Source: Lwoffella lincolnii
GTDB lineage: Bacteria; Pseudomonadota; Gammaproteobacteria; Pseudomonadales; Moraxellaceae
DNA length: 17,725 nucleotides
Assembly: GCF_002014765.1 (NCBI RefSeq)
Contig: NZ_MUYT01000014.1
Location: forward strand, 1 to 17,725
Direction: 5' to 3'
Shown: positions 7,011 through 13,816 of the stretch, in pieces
Layout of the letters: each line of letters opens with the position of its first letter
Numbering within the stretch: the first letter of the stretch is position 1
Notes under the pieces: model-generated
The model's input: the letters and a program-made list of their open reading frames with translations, nothing else
The model's database searches: none
Told to the model about the DNA's origin: nothing
Program-made: the position numbers and the translations under genes

Positions 7011-7895
7011 ATGGCAAGTTTACACCCTCAATTTGACCCTGTGGCGTTGGCATTGGGTCCTGTGCAAGTGCATTGGTATGGGCTGATGTATTTATTGGCG
7101 TTTGCAGCCGCTTATGGGTTGGCGTGGTATCGGACAACCAAGCGATCAGATTGGAACACGGATATGGTGTCTGATTTGGTATTTTATGGGGCATTGGGAG
7201 TGATACTGGGTGGCCGTATTGGTTATGTGCTGTTTTATCAATTGGATAAGCTGTTTGCCAACCCTGGTTATTTGTTCCGAGTTTGGGAAGGTGGCATGTC
7301 CTTTCATGGTGGTCTTATTGGGGTGATACTGGCCATGATATTTTTTGCCCACAAATACAAAAAGACAGCGTTTGAGGTGTTAGATTTTGTTGCCCCTTGT
7401 GTGCCAACAGGGTTATTATTCGGTCGATTGGGTAATTTTATCAATGGTGAGTTGTGGGGTCGGGTGTCTGATGGCAGTTATCGTTGGTTGATGTATTTTC
7501 CACAGGCGGTGCATTTTGATGCCCAACTGTTACAGTCTAATCCAAACTTGCGTGAGCTGGCATATCAGATAAACGGCATGGATTTACTGCCCCGTCATCC
7601 ATCACAGTTATATGAGGCGTTTGCTGAGGGATTTTTGTTATTTATCCTACTTTGGTGGTTTTCTGCCAAACCTCGCCCACGTATGGCGGTATCAGCAATG
7701 TTCTTATTAGGCTATGGTTTTGCTCGTTTTGTCATTGAGTTTTATCGTCAGCCTGATGCTGACCAAGGATTTATCCTATTGGGTTGGGTTACTAAGGGGC
7801 AGATGCTGACATTACCGATGATTGTGGCAGGATTGGTGTTATTATTACTGGCGTATCAACGTCATATGTATGATTGGGGTGGGAAGCATTACTAA
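7011..7895 (+). CDS. lgt: Prolipoprotein diacylglyceryl transferase
   Basis: Lgt transfers a diacylglyceryl group from phosphatidylglycerol to the lipobox cysteine of prolipoproteins in the inner membrane, the first step of lipoprotein maturation. Visible hallmarks are HWYGLMYLLAF at 21-31, GGRIGYVLFY at 67-76, the essential HGG with His99, the Lgt signature GRLGNFINGELWGR at 138-151, and HPSQLYEA in the C-terminal half. It is a seven-helix membrane protein of 294 aa, the normal size. The ATG at 7011 is preceded by GGTGA at 6998-7002, eight bases upstream. GTG at 6999 is an alternative start. A terminator follows at once. Lnt, the last enzyme of the same pathway, is encoded 570 bases further on, on the other strand. 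Confidence 0.96.
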   Translation: MASLHPQFDPVALALGPVQVHWYGLMYLLAFAAAYGLAWYRTTKRSDWNTDMVSDLVFYGALGVILGGRIGYVLFYQLDKLFANPGYLFRVWEGGMSFHGGLIGVILAMIFFAHKYKKTAFEVLDFVAPCVPTGLLFGRLGNFINGELWGRVSDGSYRWLMYFPQAVHFDAQLLQSNPNLRELAYQINGMDLLPRHPSQLYEAFAEGFLLFILLWWFSAKPRPRMAVSAMFLLGYGFARFVIEFYRQPDADQGFILLGWVTKGQMLTLPMIVAGLVLLLLAYQRHMYDWGGKHY

Positions 7896-7914
7896 CGCAA
7901 TAAATAACGCAATA

Positions 7915-7942
7915 AAGCCAATGGCATGCCATTGGCTTTTTT
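7915..7942 (+). terminator. Rho-independent terminator after lgt
   Basis: A perfect 24-base palindrome (7915-7938; AAGCCAATGGCA followed by its reverse complement) is followed by T residues to 7942. It lies 20 bases after the lgt stop. An A-rich stretch on the other side would let it act for the opposing gene as well. Confidence 0.85.
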
Positions 7943-7994
7943 ATGTGACCAAATAACTTTATGTGACCCGAATAACTTTATATAACCAAATAAC
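7940..7994. repeat. Three imperfect 18-19 base tandem repeats
   Basis: The units at 7940-7957, 7958-7976 and 7977-7994 share the pattern TTTAT-TGACC-AATAAC with one insertion and a few changes. They lie between the lgt terminator and the end of the opposing 123-aa gene. Just before them is a shorter pair of AACGCAATAAA units (7894-7917). Confidence 0.7.
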
Positions 7995-7999
7995 CACGA

Positions 8000-8371
8000 C
8001 TACTGAGCGGTAGGCTCTGCGATGGGTGCTTCGGTGGTGGCAGTGGCATCATCAGGAGCGTCGTTGTTTATGCTGTCAGATTCATCGATGATGGTGGCGT
8101 TATCTAACTGAGCACTGGCATCAGTATTCACTTCGTGGCGGTCAGCCACCGCAACGTCTGATGCCACATCACTGGGGGTGGTCTCAGCCAGTTCGGTTGC
8201 CACGTCAGTTGTGCTTGCTAAGGTCACAGCGGTGTGATGGTCGCCTGCTGGTCGCATATAAGCAGCAATGGCAATCCACAAAACCATGGCTAAAAATAGC
8301 AACGTACCGATGAGTGCATAGCTGATTTCTTTGATTGGGTTGTTGGCAACCTCGTGGTGTGTCTCTGCCAT
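8000..8371 (-). CDS. Small single-span membrane protein with acidic Ala/Thr/Asp-rich tail
   Basis: The family is not recognised. The 123-aa protein has a short N-terminus (MAETHHEVANNPIKEI), one transmembrane helix at about residues 17-38, and then an 85-residue low-complexity tail rich in Ala, Thr, Asp and Glu with no Cys. The tail is likely disordered and, by the positive-inside rule, probably periplasmic, though the charge bias is weak. The ATG at 8371 has a clear AAGGGA ribosome binding site. A promoter lies upstream at 8422-8448, so it need not depend on lnt transcription even though it follows lnt by 90 bases. Such tails occur in envelope-spanning or scaffold proteins, but nothing here fixes a role. 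Confidence 0.75.
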   Translation of the reverse strand: MAETHHEVANNPIKEISYALIGTLLFLAMVLWIAIAAYMRPAGDHHTAVTLASTTDVATELAETTPSDVASDVAVADRHEVNTDASAQLDNATIIDESDSINNDAPDDATATTEAPIAEPTAQ

Positions 8372-8421
8372 GGTGTTGTCCCTTTAAATAAGTGATGAAA
8401 AATATACAACATGATGGGGTT

Positions 8422-8448
8422 ATTATATAACAAAATCTTCTGCATCAA
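8422..8448 (-). promoter_or_regulatory. Promoter for the 123-aa membrane protein gene
   Basis: On the minus strand TTGATG (8443-8448), or TTTGAT one base over, is followed by a 15-16 base spacer and a perfect TATAAT (8422-8427). It lies between the lnt stop and the 8371 start codon. Confidence 0.5.
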
Positions 8449-8461
8449 AACAGCCAACAGA

Positions 8462-10105
8462 TTAAAACCTTGATTTTTTTATGGTTTTGGTTTGTCTGTT
8501 CGCTTGCCCAGCCAAATAGCTAAGCAAGCTTAATAAGAACGTCAATGCCAGTATGGGATAATGCCCAAAGCGGACAAATGGTGTTTGTCCTGTATAAGCT
8601 TGCACCTCACCTCTGAGTACGGTGCGTTCAAACTGGGGAGCTTGCTTTATGATGCGTCCTTTGTCATCAATGATGGCAGTCACACCCGTGTTGGTGGCTC
8701 GCACAAACCAACGTCCCGTTTCCAGCGATCGCATTTGTACCATTTGCAAATGCTGTAATGGCCCAGCCGACGTACCAAACCACGCATCATTAGAAATTGT
8801 CAATAAAAAATCACTGCCAATGGCGTTTTTGCGGGTGGTGTCAGGGTAGGCAACTTCATAACAAATTGCCACGCCCATGTTGCGTCCACGCACACCAAGT
8901 GGGGCTTGCTTGGCAGAACCACGGCTATAGCTCATCAAATTTTGCATGCCTGCCAAATTGGGGAATAAGTTGAGCATGCCTTGAAAGGGAATGTATTCAC
9001 CAAATGGCACAAGGCGTTGTTTTTTGTATAATTGCCCAGCCTCTGTGTCAGTACCAATGCCTGCTTGAGACCCCAATACGATGACGCTGTTATAAAACGG
9101 TGGGTATGGATGAATGGCAGGATCATAGGCAGCATCATCTTTATAAGGAATGCCTGTTATCCAAGTGGTGTTATTCTCTTTGGCAATTTTTGCCATTTCA
9201 CTGATAAAGCCCCATGCTTCGGTTTGAAACATGGGAATGGAAGACTCTGGCCAGACCACCACATCTTGCTTCCATTCATCACGAGTAAGCTTGGCATAAA
9301 TCTCAAGCGTCTTAAGTTGGTATTCTCTAAGCCATTTTAAATCTTGCGGAATATTGCCTTGAATCAGGGATACCGTTAGCGGTGCTGTGTCTTTTGGCTT
9401 GGTCCATTGTGGGTTGATAAGCCATAATGCCAGCGGTGCTGTCATGATGACACTGGTGATAAGCAAATATCCTGCTCGTCGGTAGGCGACTTCCACAAGG
9501 CTTGCCGCCAACAGCACCGCAACGAACGACACCGCCAACACCCCAAACACAGGAGCAATGGACGACAGCCAATACTGTTCAGTGAACGCATAACCAACAA
9601 ACAACCATGGAAAACCTGTGAACAGCCATGTTTTTAGCCATTCTTGAATGACCCAAAGGGCAGCAAAAGCAAATGGCTGTCTGCCCATAAAACGATGAAA
9701 CAGCCAAGCCAAAATGCCATGAAACAGCCCCATGCCCAACCCCATGGCAAAAATTGCCAGCAATGCCCATACCACAGGAACATCACCATAGGTATGAATG
9801 GACGTATAAAGCCAGAACGCCCCCACACACCAATAGCTTGTACCATAAACCTGACTGATGACAAACGCTTGTTTTGAGTTGGTACTTGAGCGAATTTGGG
9901 CATACAAAATGGCAGGAGAGATGATGGCGATTATCCAAATCCCATAAGGGGCTAGCGACAAGCTAAACATCGCCCCTGATAATAAAGCGACCAGTAAACT
10001 TAGCACAAAGGGCAACCGCTGAGCTTGTTGATGACTGTTTTGTTGATTTAGGCGTTGTTGTAACGATTGGGTGGATAAACGCATGGTTGGCTCGGACGAT
10101 GACAT
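8462..10105 (-). CDS. lnt: Apolipoprotein N-acyltransferase
   Basis: Lnt adds the third acyl chain to the N-terminal cysteine of lipoproteins, which lets them reach the outer membrane. The N-terminal half holds about eight membrane helices, starting near residue 31. A periplasmic nitrilase domain (about 240-510) follows, then a last helix. The catalytic triad is visible: Glu287 in VVWPESS, a Lys at about 362 in YKKQRLVPFGEY, and Cys415 in GVAICYE. NDAWFG and HLQM..MRS..TGR also fit. The 547-aa length is a little long because of an N-terminal Gln-rich extension. The start is ATG at 10105 or ATG at 10084; neither has a strong ribosome binding site. The end of an IS element lies only about 70 bases upstream, so the lnt promoter may have been altered by the insertion. 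Confidence 0.95.
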   Translation of the reverse strand: MSSSEPTMRLSTQSLQQRLNQQNSHQQAQRLPFVLSLLVALLSGAMFSLSLAPYGIWIIAIISPAILYAQIRSSTNSKQAFVISQVYGTSYWCVGAFWLYTSIHTYGDVPVVWALLAIFAMGLGMGLFHGILAWLFHRFMGRQPFAFAALWVIQEWLKTWLFTGFPWLFVGYAFTEQYWLSSIAPVFGVLAVSFVAVLLAASLVEVAYRRAGYLLITSVIMTAPLALWLINPQWTKPKDTAPLTVSLIQGNIPQDLKWLREYQLKTLEIYAKLTRDEWKQDVVVWPESSIPMFQTEAWGFISEMAKIAKENNTTWITGIPYKDDAAYDPAIHPYPPFYNSVIVLGSQAGIGTDTEAGQLYKKQRLVPFGEYIPFQGMLNLFPNLAGMQNLMSYSRGSAKQAPLGVRGRNMGVAICYEVAYPDTTRKNAIGSDFLLTISNDAWFGTSAGPLQHLQMVQMRSLETGRWFVRATNTGVTAIIDDKGRIIKQAPQFERTVLRGEVQAYTGQTPFVRFGHYPILALTFLLSLLSYLAGQANRQTKTIKKSRF

Positions 10106-10177
10106 AAAATTCGTCTATGATAACAATTTGTCAGCAACTTTACATGAAAAACTCACCCCATTGATTGGTTGGGTTTT

Positions 10178-10310
10178 TTGACACACTCCCACCACCAAAT
10201 CCAGCGGTAGGCGTGAGAATCTTTGCGACCCATAACAACCTCAACTTAGATTGAGTTGTTACCTTTCGCCAGTATACTTACGCTGATAAGTATTATACTG
10301 GGGGAACTCT
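10178..10310 (-). ncRNA. Right end and likely omega-RNA of an IS200/IS605-type element
   Basis: Read on the minus strand after the tnpB stop, three hairpins occur in a row. The first has arms 10269-10280 and 10287-10301 (ATACTTA/TAAGTAT plus CCAGT/ACTGG). The second has arms 10233-10244 and 10251-10261 (TAACAAC-TCAA, one bulged base). The terminal one has arms 10184-10195 and 10204-10215. The sequence then ends in TCAA (10178-10181), the right-end cleavage motif known for IS608-like elements. In active relatives this 3' segment is processed to the omega-RNA, with the bases just outside the end acting as the guide. That function is inferred here. Confidence 0.6.
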
Positions 10311-11148
10311 TTATACAACACTAAGTCCTAGTGCATCAGCTAACGCTTGATGGCGTATATTGCTTGCTGCATTGGCATCACGGTCATGTTTTGCTTGACA
10401 GCTAGGACATGCCCAATTTCTGACTGACAACGGCAGACTGTCTAATTTGTAATGACAATGCGAACAAATTTTACTACTGGCAAAGAACCGATTTACCTTT
10501 AGGATATTCTTACCATACCAATTCGCCTTGTAAGTAAGTAGGGTAACAAACTGCCCCCAACCGACATCATGAATCGCTTTGGCAAGTTTATGGTTCTTTA
10601 CCATGTTTTTTACACCTAAATCTTCAAGTGCATAACTGGTAGCTTGGTTTTCGCAAATCAGTTTATGCATGGTATTTGCTTGTGGCTGTCTTAGAGATGG
10701 TAACTGTTTTGATATTGCCAACAAATTCACGGCTAAATACGGTTTTGATGCCTTTGATTTTGGGTAGGTTGATGATGCCTTGTTCAAAGTTTGCTGTGCA
10801 GTGCTGAGGGCATTGATAACTTCGCTGTGGGATTTTTTTAGATTTAAAGCGTGGAAACTTGGCACGACTTTTGAAGAAATTGGTAAAAGCGGTATGTACA
10901 TTGAGCAGGGCATTAAGTAACGATTGGCTATTAACTTCGTTTAGCCATGCAAACTTGCCTGTTTTCTTTTTCTTAACCAACTGGCTTTGGATTTTACTGC
11001 GTGATAACGACTTGCCAAACATGGCATAGTAGCGTTGTTGCAATGCCAACGCCCAGTTGAATACAAACCGACTACAGCCAAAATGCTTTTTGATTAGCAA
11101 GGCTTGTTCACTGTTTGGATAAATTCGGTATTTGTGGGCTTTGAGCAT
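10311..11148 (-). pseudogene. tnpB: Broken tnpB (IS200/IS605 RNA-guided nuclease) with an internal deletion
   Basis: The first 161 codons (11148 to 10663) are a good TnpB N-terminus: MLKAHKYRIYPNSEQ, HFGCSRFVFNWAL, FPRFKSKK, and the strand VTISKTATSKYHA, then TAA. The C-terminal part continues in another frame from about 10680 to 10311 with HKLICENQATSYALEDLGVKN (RuvC-II Glu in ALEDL), KNHKLAKAI, a CxxC...CxxC zinc finger, and the RuvC-III Asp in HDRDANAASN. The segment normally lying between these parts, over 100 codons including the RuvC-I GIDxG motif, is missing. Bases at the join (CATGCAT) suggest a microhomology deletion. The nuclease should be inactive. No tnpA is present, so movement would need a transposase elsewhere. 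Confidence 0.85.
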
Positions 11149-11277
11149 GGCTTGTTAGCTGATTGAAATATGGGTATGATTTAGGATTTTTATTTAGTGT
11201 CAATTTAGACAATATATCGAAAAACAAGAACGCCCTGCTTAGGTCGCCTGTGCTTACATCTCCACCTAAATCAAAGA

Positions 11278-11427
11278 TTATGGGTGGAGAATTATGCAGG
11301 ATGAGTTAAAACTGATTTTATCCGCCAACAAATCATTAACGGTTAATGGCAGGTCGGCATGGGCTGATGGGAGCAGTATTAGAACCAATAAAGTAAACAA
11401 ATATATTTTGGATACATAAAATGCCAT
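11278..11427 (-). pseudogene. Truncated exported protein, signal peptide plus start of mature part
   Basis: A 49-codon frame starts with ATG at 11427. It encodes a good signal peptide (hydrophobic core LFTLLVLILL, cleavage after SAHA), followed by DLPLTVNDLLADKISFN. It then runs into unrelated sequence at the putative IS boundary and stops at 11278. The mature start matches a second truncated copy at 12156-12251, so this is the 5' end of a larger exported protein whose remainder was lost. The parent protein is not identified with confidence. Confidence 0.6.
11322..11365. repeat. 44-base direct repeat, copy 1
   Basis: Matches 12161-12204 at 41 of 44 bases, with the last 28 bases identical. 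It encodes the signal-peptide end and first mature residues (AHADLPLTV.DLL) of two truncated exported ORFs. The copies are 839 bases apart and bracket the zinc-ribbon protein and bacteriocin-like genes. Confidence 0.9.
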
Positions 11428-11430
11428 TCG

Positions 11431-11694
11431 TTATTCATTTTTAACCACCAATGGAAATAATAGTAAATCTATTTGATAGGAAAATAGTTTATAGATGACA
11501 ATCATTAAAAAAGCAAATGTCATCAAAAAATAGCTATTTATATATATGCCAACAGACATAACAATCATCAGGACAATCATTAGATATGCAGAAAAAAATA
11601 CTGGCGTTTGTATGGTTTCTTTGCAACAAGGGCATTTGCTAGAATATTCTAGGAAATCAATACATTTTTTATGGCAATTGGGGCATTTTTTCAT
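11431..11694 (-). CDS. Small zinc-ribbon membrane protein
   Basis: From the ATG at 11694 the protein has 87 aa. It starts with a four-cysteine zinc ribbon (CPNC near the start, CPCC about 15 residues later), followed by two hydrophobic helices (about residues 30-50 and 52-75) and a short charged C-terminus. The frame is open further up to 11799 with possible starts at 11784 and 11709, but none has a clear ribosome binding site and the added residues look unrelated. The gene follows the bacteriocin-like 83-aa gene in the same direction. Its position and small membrane nature are compatible with an immunity or accessory protein, but zinc-ribbon membrane proteins of this type are common and poorly studied. 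No function is claimed. Confidence 0.55.
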   Translation of the reverse strand: MKKCPNCHKKCIDFLEYSSKCPCCKETIQTPVFFSAYLMIVLMIVMSVGIYINSYFLMTFAFLMIVIYKLFSYQIDLLLFPLVVKNE

Positions 11695-11806
11695 AATGTA
11701 TTTAACCATAATGCTTTGTTTTTGCTTTGTTTTTTTGCAAAGCTCAAACCATCCCACGTGGAAAGTGGCTTGAACTTTTCTCATAAATAAAATTGGCAAG
11801 AAATTA

Positions 11807-11836
11807 TTATTTGCCTTTCGTGTTATTTGCCTTCCG
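11807..11836. repeat. 14-base direct repeat at the end of the bacteriocin-like gene
   Basis: TTATTTGCCTTTCG (11807-11820) and TTATTTGCCTTCCG (11823-11836) differ at one base. The stop codon of the 83-aa gene lies in the second copy. Confidence 0.7.
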
Positions 11837-12074
11837 CACTTTGAGATTTTCCAAAAGAGTAAGTTCCGTAAGCAATGCCTGCACTACCAATGTAGTGTTT
11901 GACTAATTGGTTGGTGGCAAATCTACCAGCAATAGCCAAGCCAACACCTATGGGGAAAAACGCACCCTGTGTCTCTTGCATCTGCCCATCAGTCATGGCA
12001 ACCGCTTGTAAATTTTCTACATCATCAAAAGCAAAAGACAAATCCGCTTGTTTGGTAGATAATTTGGTTATCAT
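11823..12074 (-). CDS. Bacteriocin-like precursor peptide with putative GG-type leader
   Basis: An intact 83-codon frame. The first 38 residues are polar and acidic (ADLSFAFDDVENLQ, then MTDGQMQETQGA), as in leaders cut after a double-glycine-type motif by peptidase-containing ABC exporters. The remainder is Gly/Ala-rich and amphipathic-hydrophobic (FFPIGVGLAIAGR, IGSAGIAYGTYSFGK), as in class II bacteriocins and microcins. The cleavage motif would be GA rather than GG. A broken copy of the leader lies at 13189-13231 and a relative of the mature part at 14461-14640, so it is one of several related peptide genes. No ribosome binding site is obvious and no exporter is in the window. An alternative is a small holin-like membrane peptide. 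Confidence 0.5.
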   Translation of the reverse strand: MITKLSTKQADLSFAFDDVENLQAVAMTDGQMQETQGAFFPIGVGLAIAGRFATNQLVKHYIGSAGIAYGTYSFGKSQSAEGK

Positions 12075-12155
12075 TGTTGATGATAATGATAATAACCGTG
12101 CCTGTCAATTATCTTTTGTCTTGATTTTACTACCTAATATTTGGATAAATATCTC

Positions 12156-12251
12156 TTACTCCACCAACAAATCACCAACGGTTAATGGCAGGTCGGCATG
12201 GGCTTGAAGTGATAGCGTCGTCAAAATTGGAAGTAGATGCTTAAATCTCAT
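12156..12251 (-). pseudogene. Second truncated exported protein, signal peptide only
   Basis: A 31-codon frame from ATG at 12251 encodes a signal peptide (MRFKHLLPILTTLSLQAHA) and then DLPLTVGDLLVE before a stop. Its mature start is nearly identical to that of 11278-11427, but the signal core differs. It is a remnant of a paralogous or duplicated exported protein. Confidence 0.6.
12161..12204. repeat. 44-base direct repeat, copy 2
   Basis: Pairs with 11322-11365 (three mismatches in 44 bases). Recombination between the copies would remove the 839-base segment with the 83-aa peptide and zinc-ribbon genes. Confidence 0.9.
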
Positions 12252-12280
12252 AATATTGCGACAACTATTTTTAATACTTT

Positions 12281-12600
12281 TTAAGAATTTTCATCTGTTT
12301 GCTTAAATCGATTAACAATAAGATACATAACGAAAGATACTAATGTAATATACATTATAAAGAATATGATGTATTTTCATACCAAGCTATCAGGTACATT
12401 TTCTATAAAATTTATATAAGAAAAATAACTCATAATCATTAGAAAAAGTGAAATTATATGCACTATTTTGTTTATGCACTCTTTTGTTTCATTATTTTTG
12501 GCAAAAATTTTAGCCAACCAACAATTAGGCTAATTATACATAAAATATAAGCAAGAAGTACATCAGGAATAAAGCATCTACTTAAAAAATAAAAACAAGG
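12281..12600 (-). pseudogene. Broken three-helix membrane protein, homologous to 14116-14400
   Basis: Three hydrophobic helices can be read from about 12600 down to the stop at 12281. The first (LLAYILCIISLIVGWLK) is in one frame. A one-base shift at an A-run near 12500 leads into a second frame with ETKECINKI, helix two (HIISLFLMIMSYFSYI) and NVPDSLV. An in-frame TGA (12377-12379) then precedes helix three (IIFFIMYITLVSFVMYLIV). The parts align in order with the membrane protein at 14116-14400: LLAYI....L..GW.K, then TK...I, then a D-x-L turn before the third helix. It is therefore a dead paralogue, possibly a bacteriocin immunity gene. Confidence 0.6.
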
Positions 12601-12627
12601 CGATTATTTATAAAAATAAATCACCTT
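12583..12627 (-). terminator. Rho-independent terminator on the minus strand
   Basis: On the minus strand AAGGTGATTTAT pairs imperfectly with the downstream ATAAATAATCGCCTT (overall 12597-12627), followed by a T-rich run (12583-12596). It lies 27 bases after the stop of the short Cys-containing peptide ORF. Confidence 0.6.
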
Positions 12628-12653
12628 ACTTCTTCATAGGTTAAAACAATGTT

Positions 12654-12716
12654 TTATTTACACCCTGCACAACCTAACGTTGCAGAACCAGTAGTAGTAG
12701 CTACCACACCTTTCAT
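12654..12716 (-). CDS. Short Thr/Gly/Cys peptide ORF, possible bacteriocin core or fragment
   Basis: A 20-codon frame (MKGVVATTT, then GSATLGCAGCK) is followed by its own terminator. Upstream, in the same frame, a 16-codon ORF (12782-12732) starts at an ATGA overlap with the stop of the 128-aa gene, ends in TAA, and leaves only five codons before this ATG. A single stop therefore separates a 16-residue leader-like piece from the Cys-containing tail. It may be a degenerate peptide gene or a true small ORF. The content (two Cys, Gly, Thr) suits a secreted or modified peptide. No ribosome binding site is clear. Confidence 0.35.
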   Translation of the reverse strand: MKGVVATTTGSATLGCAGCK

Positions 12717-12778
12717 AAAATAACCAATACTTTATTTTACTGTATTTTTTAAAAACCTTATCATATTATGCAGTACAA

Positions 12779-13165
12779 TCATCTCTCTATAATACAATAA
12801 GGAGCATTTAATTTATATTTGACTTTTGGGTTTTTAATAATATCTCTAAAAATCATTTCTTCATCTTCTTTGTGCCTTAGATTAACAAAAGCAAAGTTAA
12901 ATCCAATATGATTTTTTATCAGTAATTGAAATATGCCAACAGCAATATCTGACAGAAAAAAACTGACGCAATTATTCTTATTTTCTCCTTTCTTATCTTC
13001 TCCTTCTACTAAAATACCACTAAAACCATAAGAAAACACATAAATATTATCATAACAATAATAATCAACATGAAATCTTTTTCTTGTATCAAAATTGGCA
13101 GTAAAATAGTCTTTTACATATTTCACCATGTCATTTTTAGATTGTATCATAAAACAAAATGACAT
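12779..13165 (-). CDS. Unrecognised 128-aa protein in the peptide locus
   Basis: An intact frame with ATG at 13165 and an AAAAGGT ribosome binding site seven bases upstream. The protein is soluble, rich in Phe, Tyr, Asn and Lys, has no signal peptide and no recognised domain. Segments of alternating strands (FHVDYYCYDNIYVFSYGF) and a helix (DIAVGIFQLLIKNHIGF) suggest a small alpha/beta protein. Low-GC, lysine-rich composition matches its neighbours and differs from the housekeeping genes. Its start lies 24 bases after the degenerate leader copy at 13189-13231, so it may have taken over the place of a mature peptide. An immunity or regulatory role is possible but only from position. Confidence 0.6.
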   Translation of the reverse strand: MSFCFMIQSKNDMVKYVKDYFTANFDTRKRFHVDYYCYDNIYVFSYGFSGILVEGEDKKGENKNNCVSFFLSDIAVGIFQLLIKNHIGFNFAFVNLRHKEDEEMIFRDIIKNPKVKYKLNAPYCIIER

Positions 13166-13188
13166 AATAAATACCTTTTGGGATTTTT

Positions 13189-13231
13189 GTCATTAAAAGC
13201 AAAAGACAAATCCGCTTATTGGGTAGATAAT
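13189..13231 (-). repeat. Degenerate copy of the bacteriocin-like leader
   Basis: 39 of 43 bases match 12021-12063, the leader of the 83-aa gene, with a 23-base identical core (13195-13217). In the copy the codon equal to Lys/Gln reads TAA, and after ADLSFAFND the similarity ends. Confidence 0.75.
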
Positions 13232-13326
13232 TCTGTTTTTGGTGTGTGATGATTAACATCAGTCTCTGCAAAGGCAGGGGTTATGGCGACAGTAGCACTA
13301 AGTGCTAGGATTGAGAGTTTTTTCAT
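13216..13326 (-). CDS. Small secreted peptide ending in the degenerate leader
   Basis: A 36-codon frame from ATG at 13326 encodes a clear signal peptide (MKKLSILALSATVAITPAFA). A short polar mature part (ETDVNHHTPKTELSTQ) follows and stops at 13216. The final TELSTQ plus the codons after the stop are homologous to the start of the 83-aa precursor. It therefore looks like a fusion of an exported-protein start with a dead peptide gene rather than a designed small protein. It could still be translated and exported. Confidence 0.45.
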   Translation of the reverse strand: MKKLSILALSATVAITPAFAETDVNHHTPKTELSTQ

Positions 13327-13395
13327 AGGATTTTTTTCTTTTATTGACATTGTGAAAAAGCATCAGTCATTAGCAAATTGATTAAAAAATTGCCA

Positions 13396-13816
13396 CTAAA
13401 TTTTATTTACCACTAAAAATGTAATGTCTGTATTTATTATCAGACCAGCTTTTAAATCTCTTATGTTTATTTTTTTTATAAAATCAGATGACCCATAATC
13501 TTCTTTGTAAATAGAAAATTTAAAACCACCAACTTTATCAAAAACATCATGCAAAAATAATTCCCCATTTTTATTTAAACACCTTTGATATTTAGCAGTG
13601 GTTTTTCCAACCTGTATGTCTATATAAATTTTTTTTAGCTGTTTTTTTGGTAAATTATCATCAAGTGTTTTGCCATCAATGACAGTATGACAATCACTCA
13701 ATTCCCAAGCCCAGCCCAATAATATTATTTTTTTGGGTGTCTTTTGATAAATAATGACCCGACAAGTAAAAAGAATGTTTTTCTATACCATTAAAAGGCT
13801 TTATTTCAAAAAACAT
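13396..13816 (-). pseudogene. Unrecognised protein with a frameshift in an A-run
   Basis: An ATG at 13816 with a GGGGTG ribosome binding site opens a frame (MFFEIKPFNGIEKHSFYLSG, then HYLSKDTQK). It runs out after a seven-A run at about 13733-13739, while the next frame continues (LGWAWELSDCHTVIDGK, then DDNLPKK) to the stop at 13396. Removing one A joins both into about 139 residues. The joined protein is soluble with no recognised domain; the C-terminal half has alternating strands. The shift could be a true mutation, slipped-strand phase variation, or a sequencing error in a homopolymer. In the peptide-locus context it could be an immunity or effector-related protein, but this is only positional. 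Confidence 0.55.

Larger units (their letters stand above)
11149..11430 (-). other. Probable left end of the IS element and flank
   Basis: Upstream of the tnpB start there are two inverted repeats: TGTC/GACA (11197-11210) and a strong TCTCCACC...GGTGGAGA (about 11259-11292). The second may be the subterminal hairpin of the left end. Sequence resembling the neighbouring signal-peptide gene stops near 11305, which is my best estimate of the left boundary. It is not proven. Confidence 0.35.

Noticed and set aside
7940..7994. Tandem repeats considered as a CRISPR array
   Set aside because: The units are adjacent with no spacers and only three exist; no cas gene is present.
10311..11148. Programmed frameshift to make full-length TnpB
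   Set aside because: A frameshift alone would not restore the missing segment with the RuvC-I motif; the gap is a deletion.
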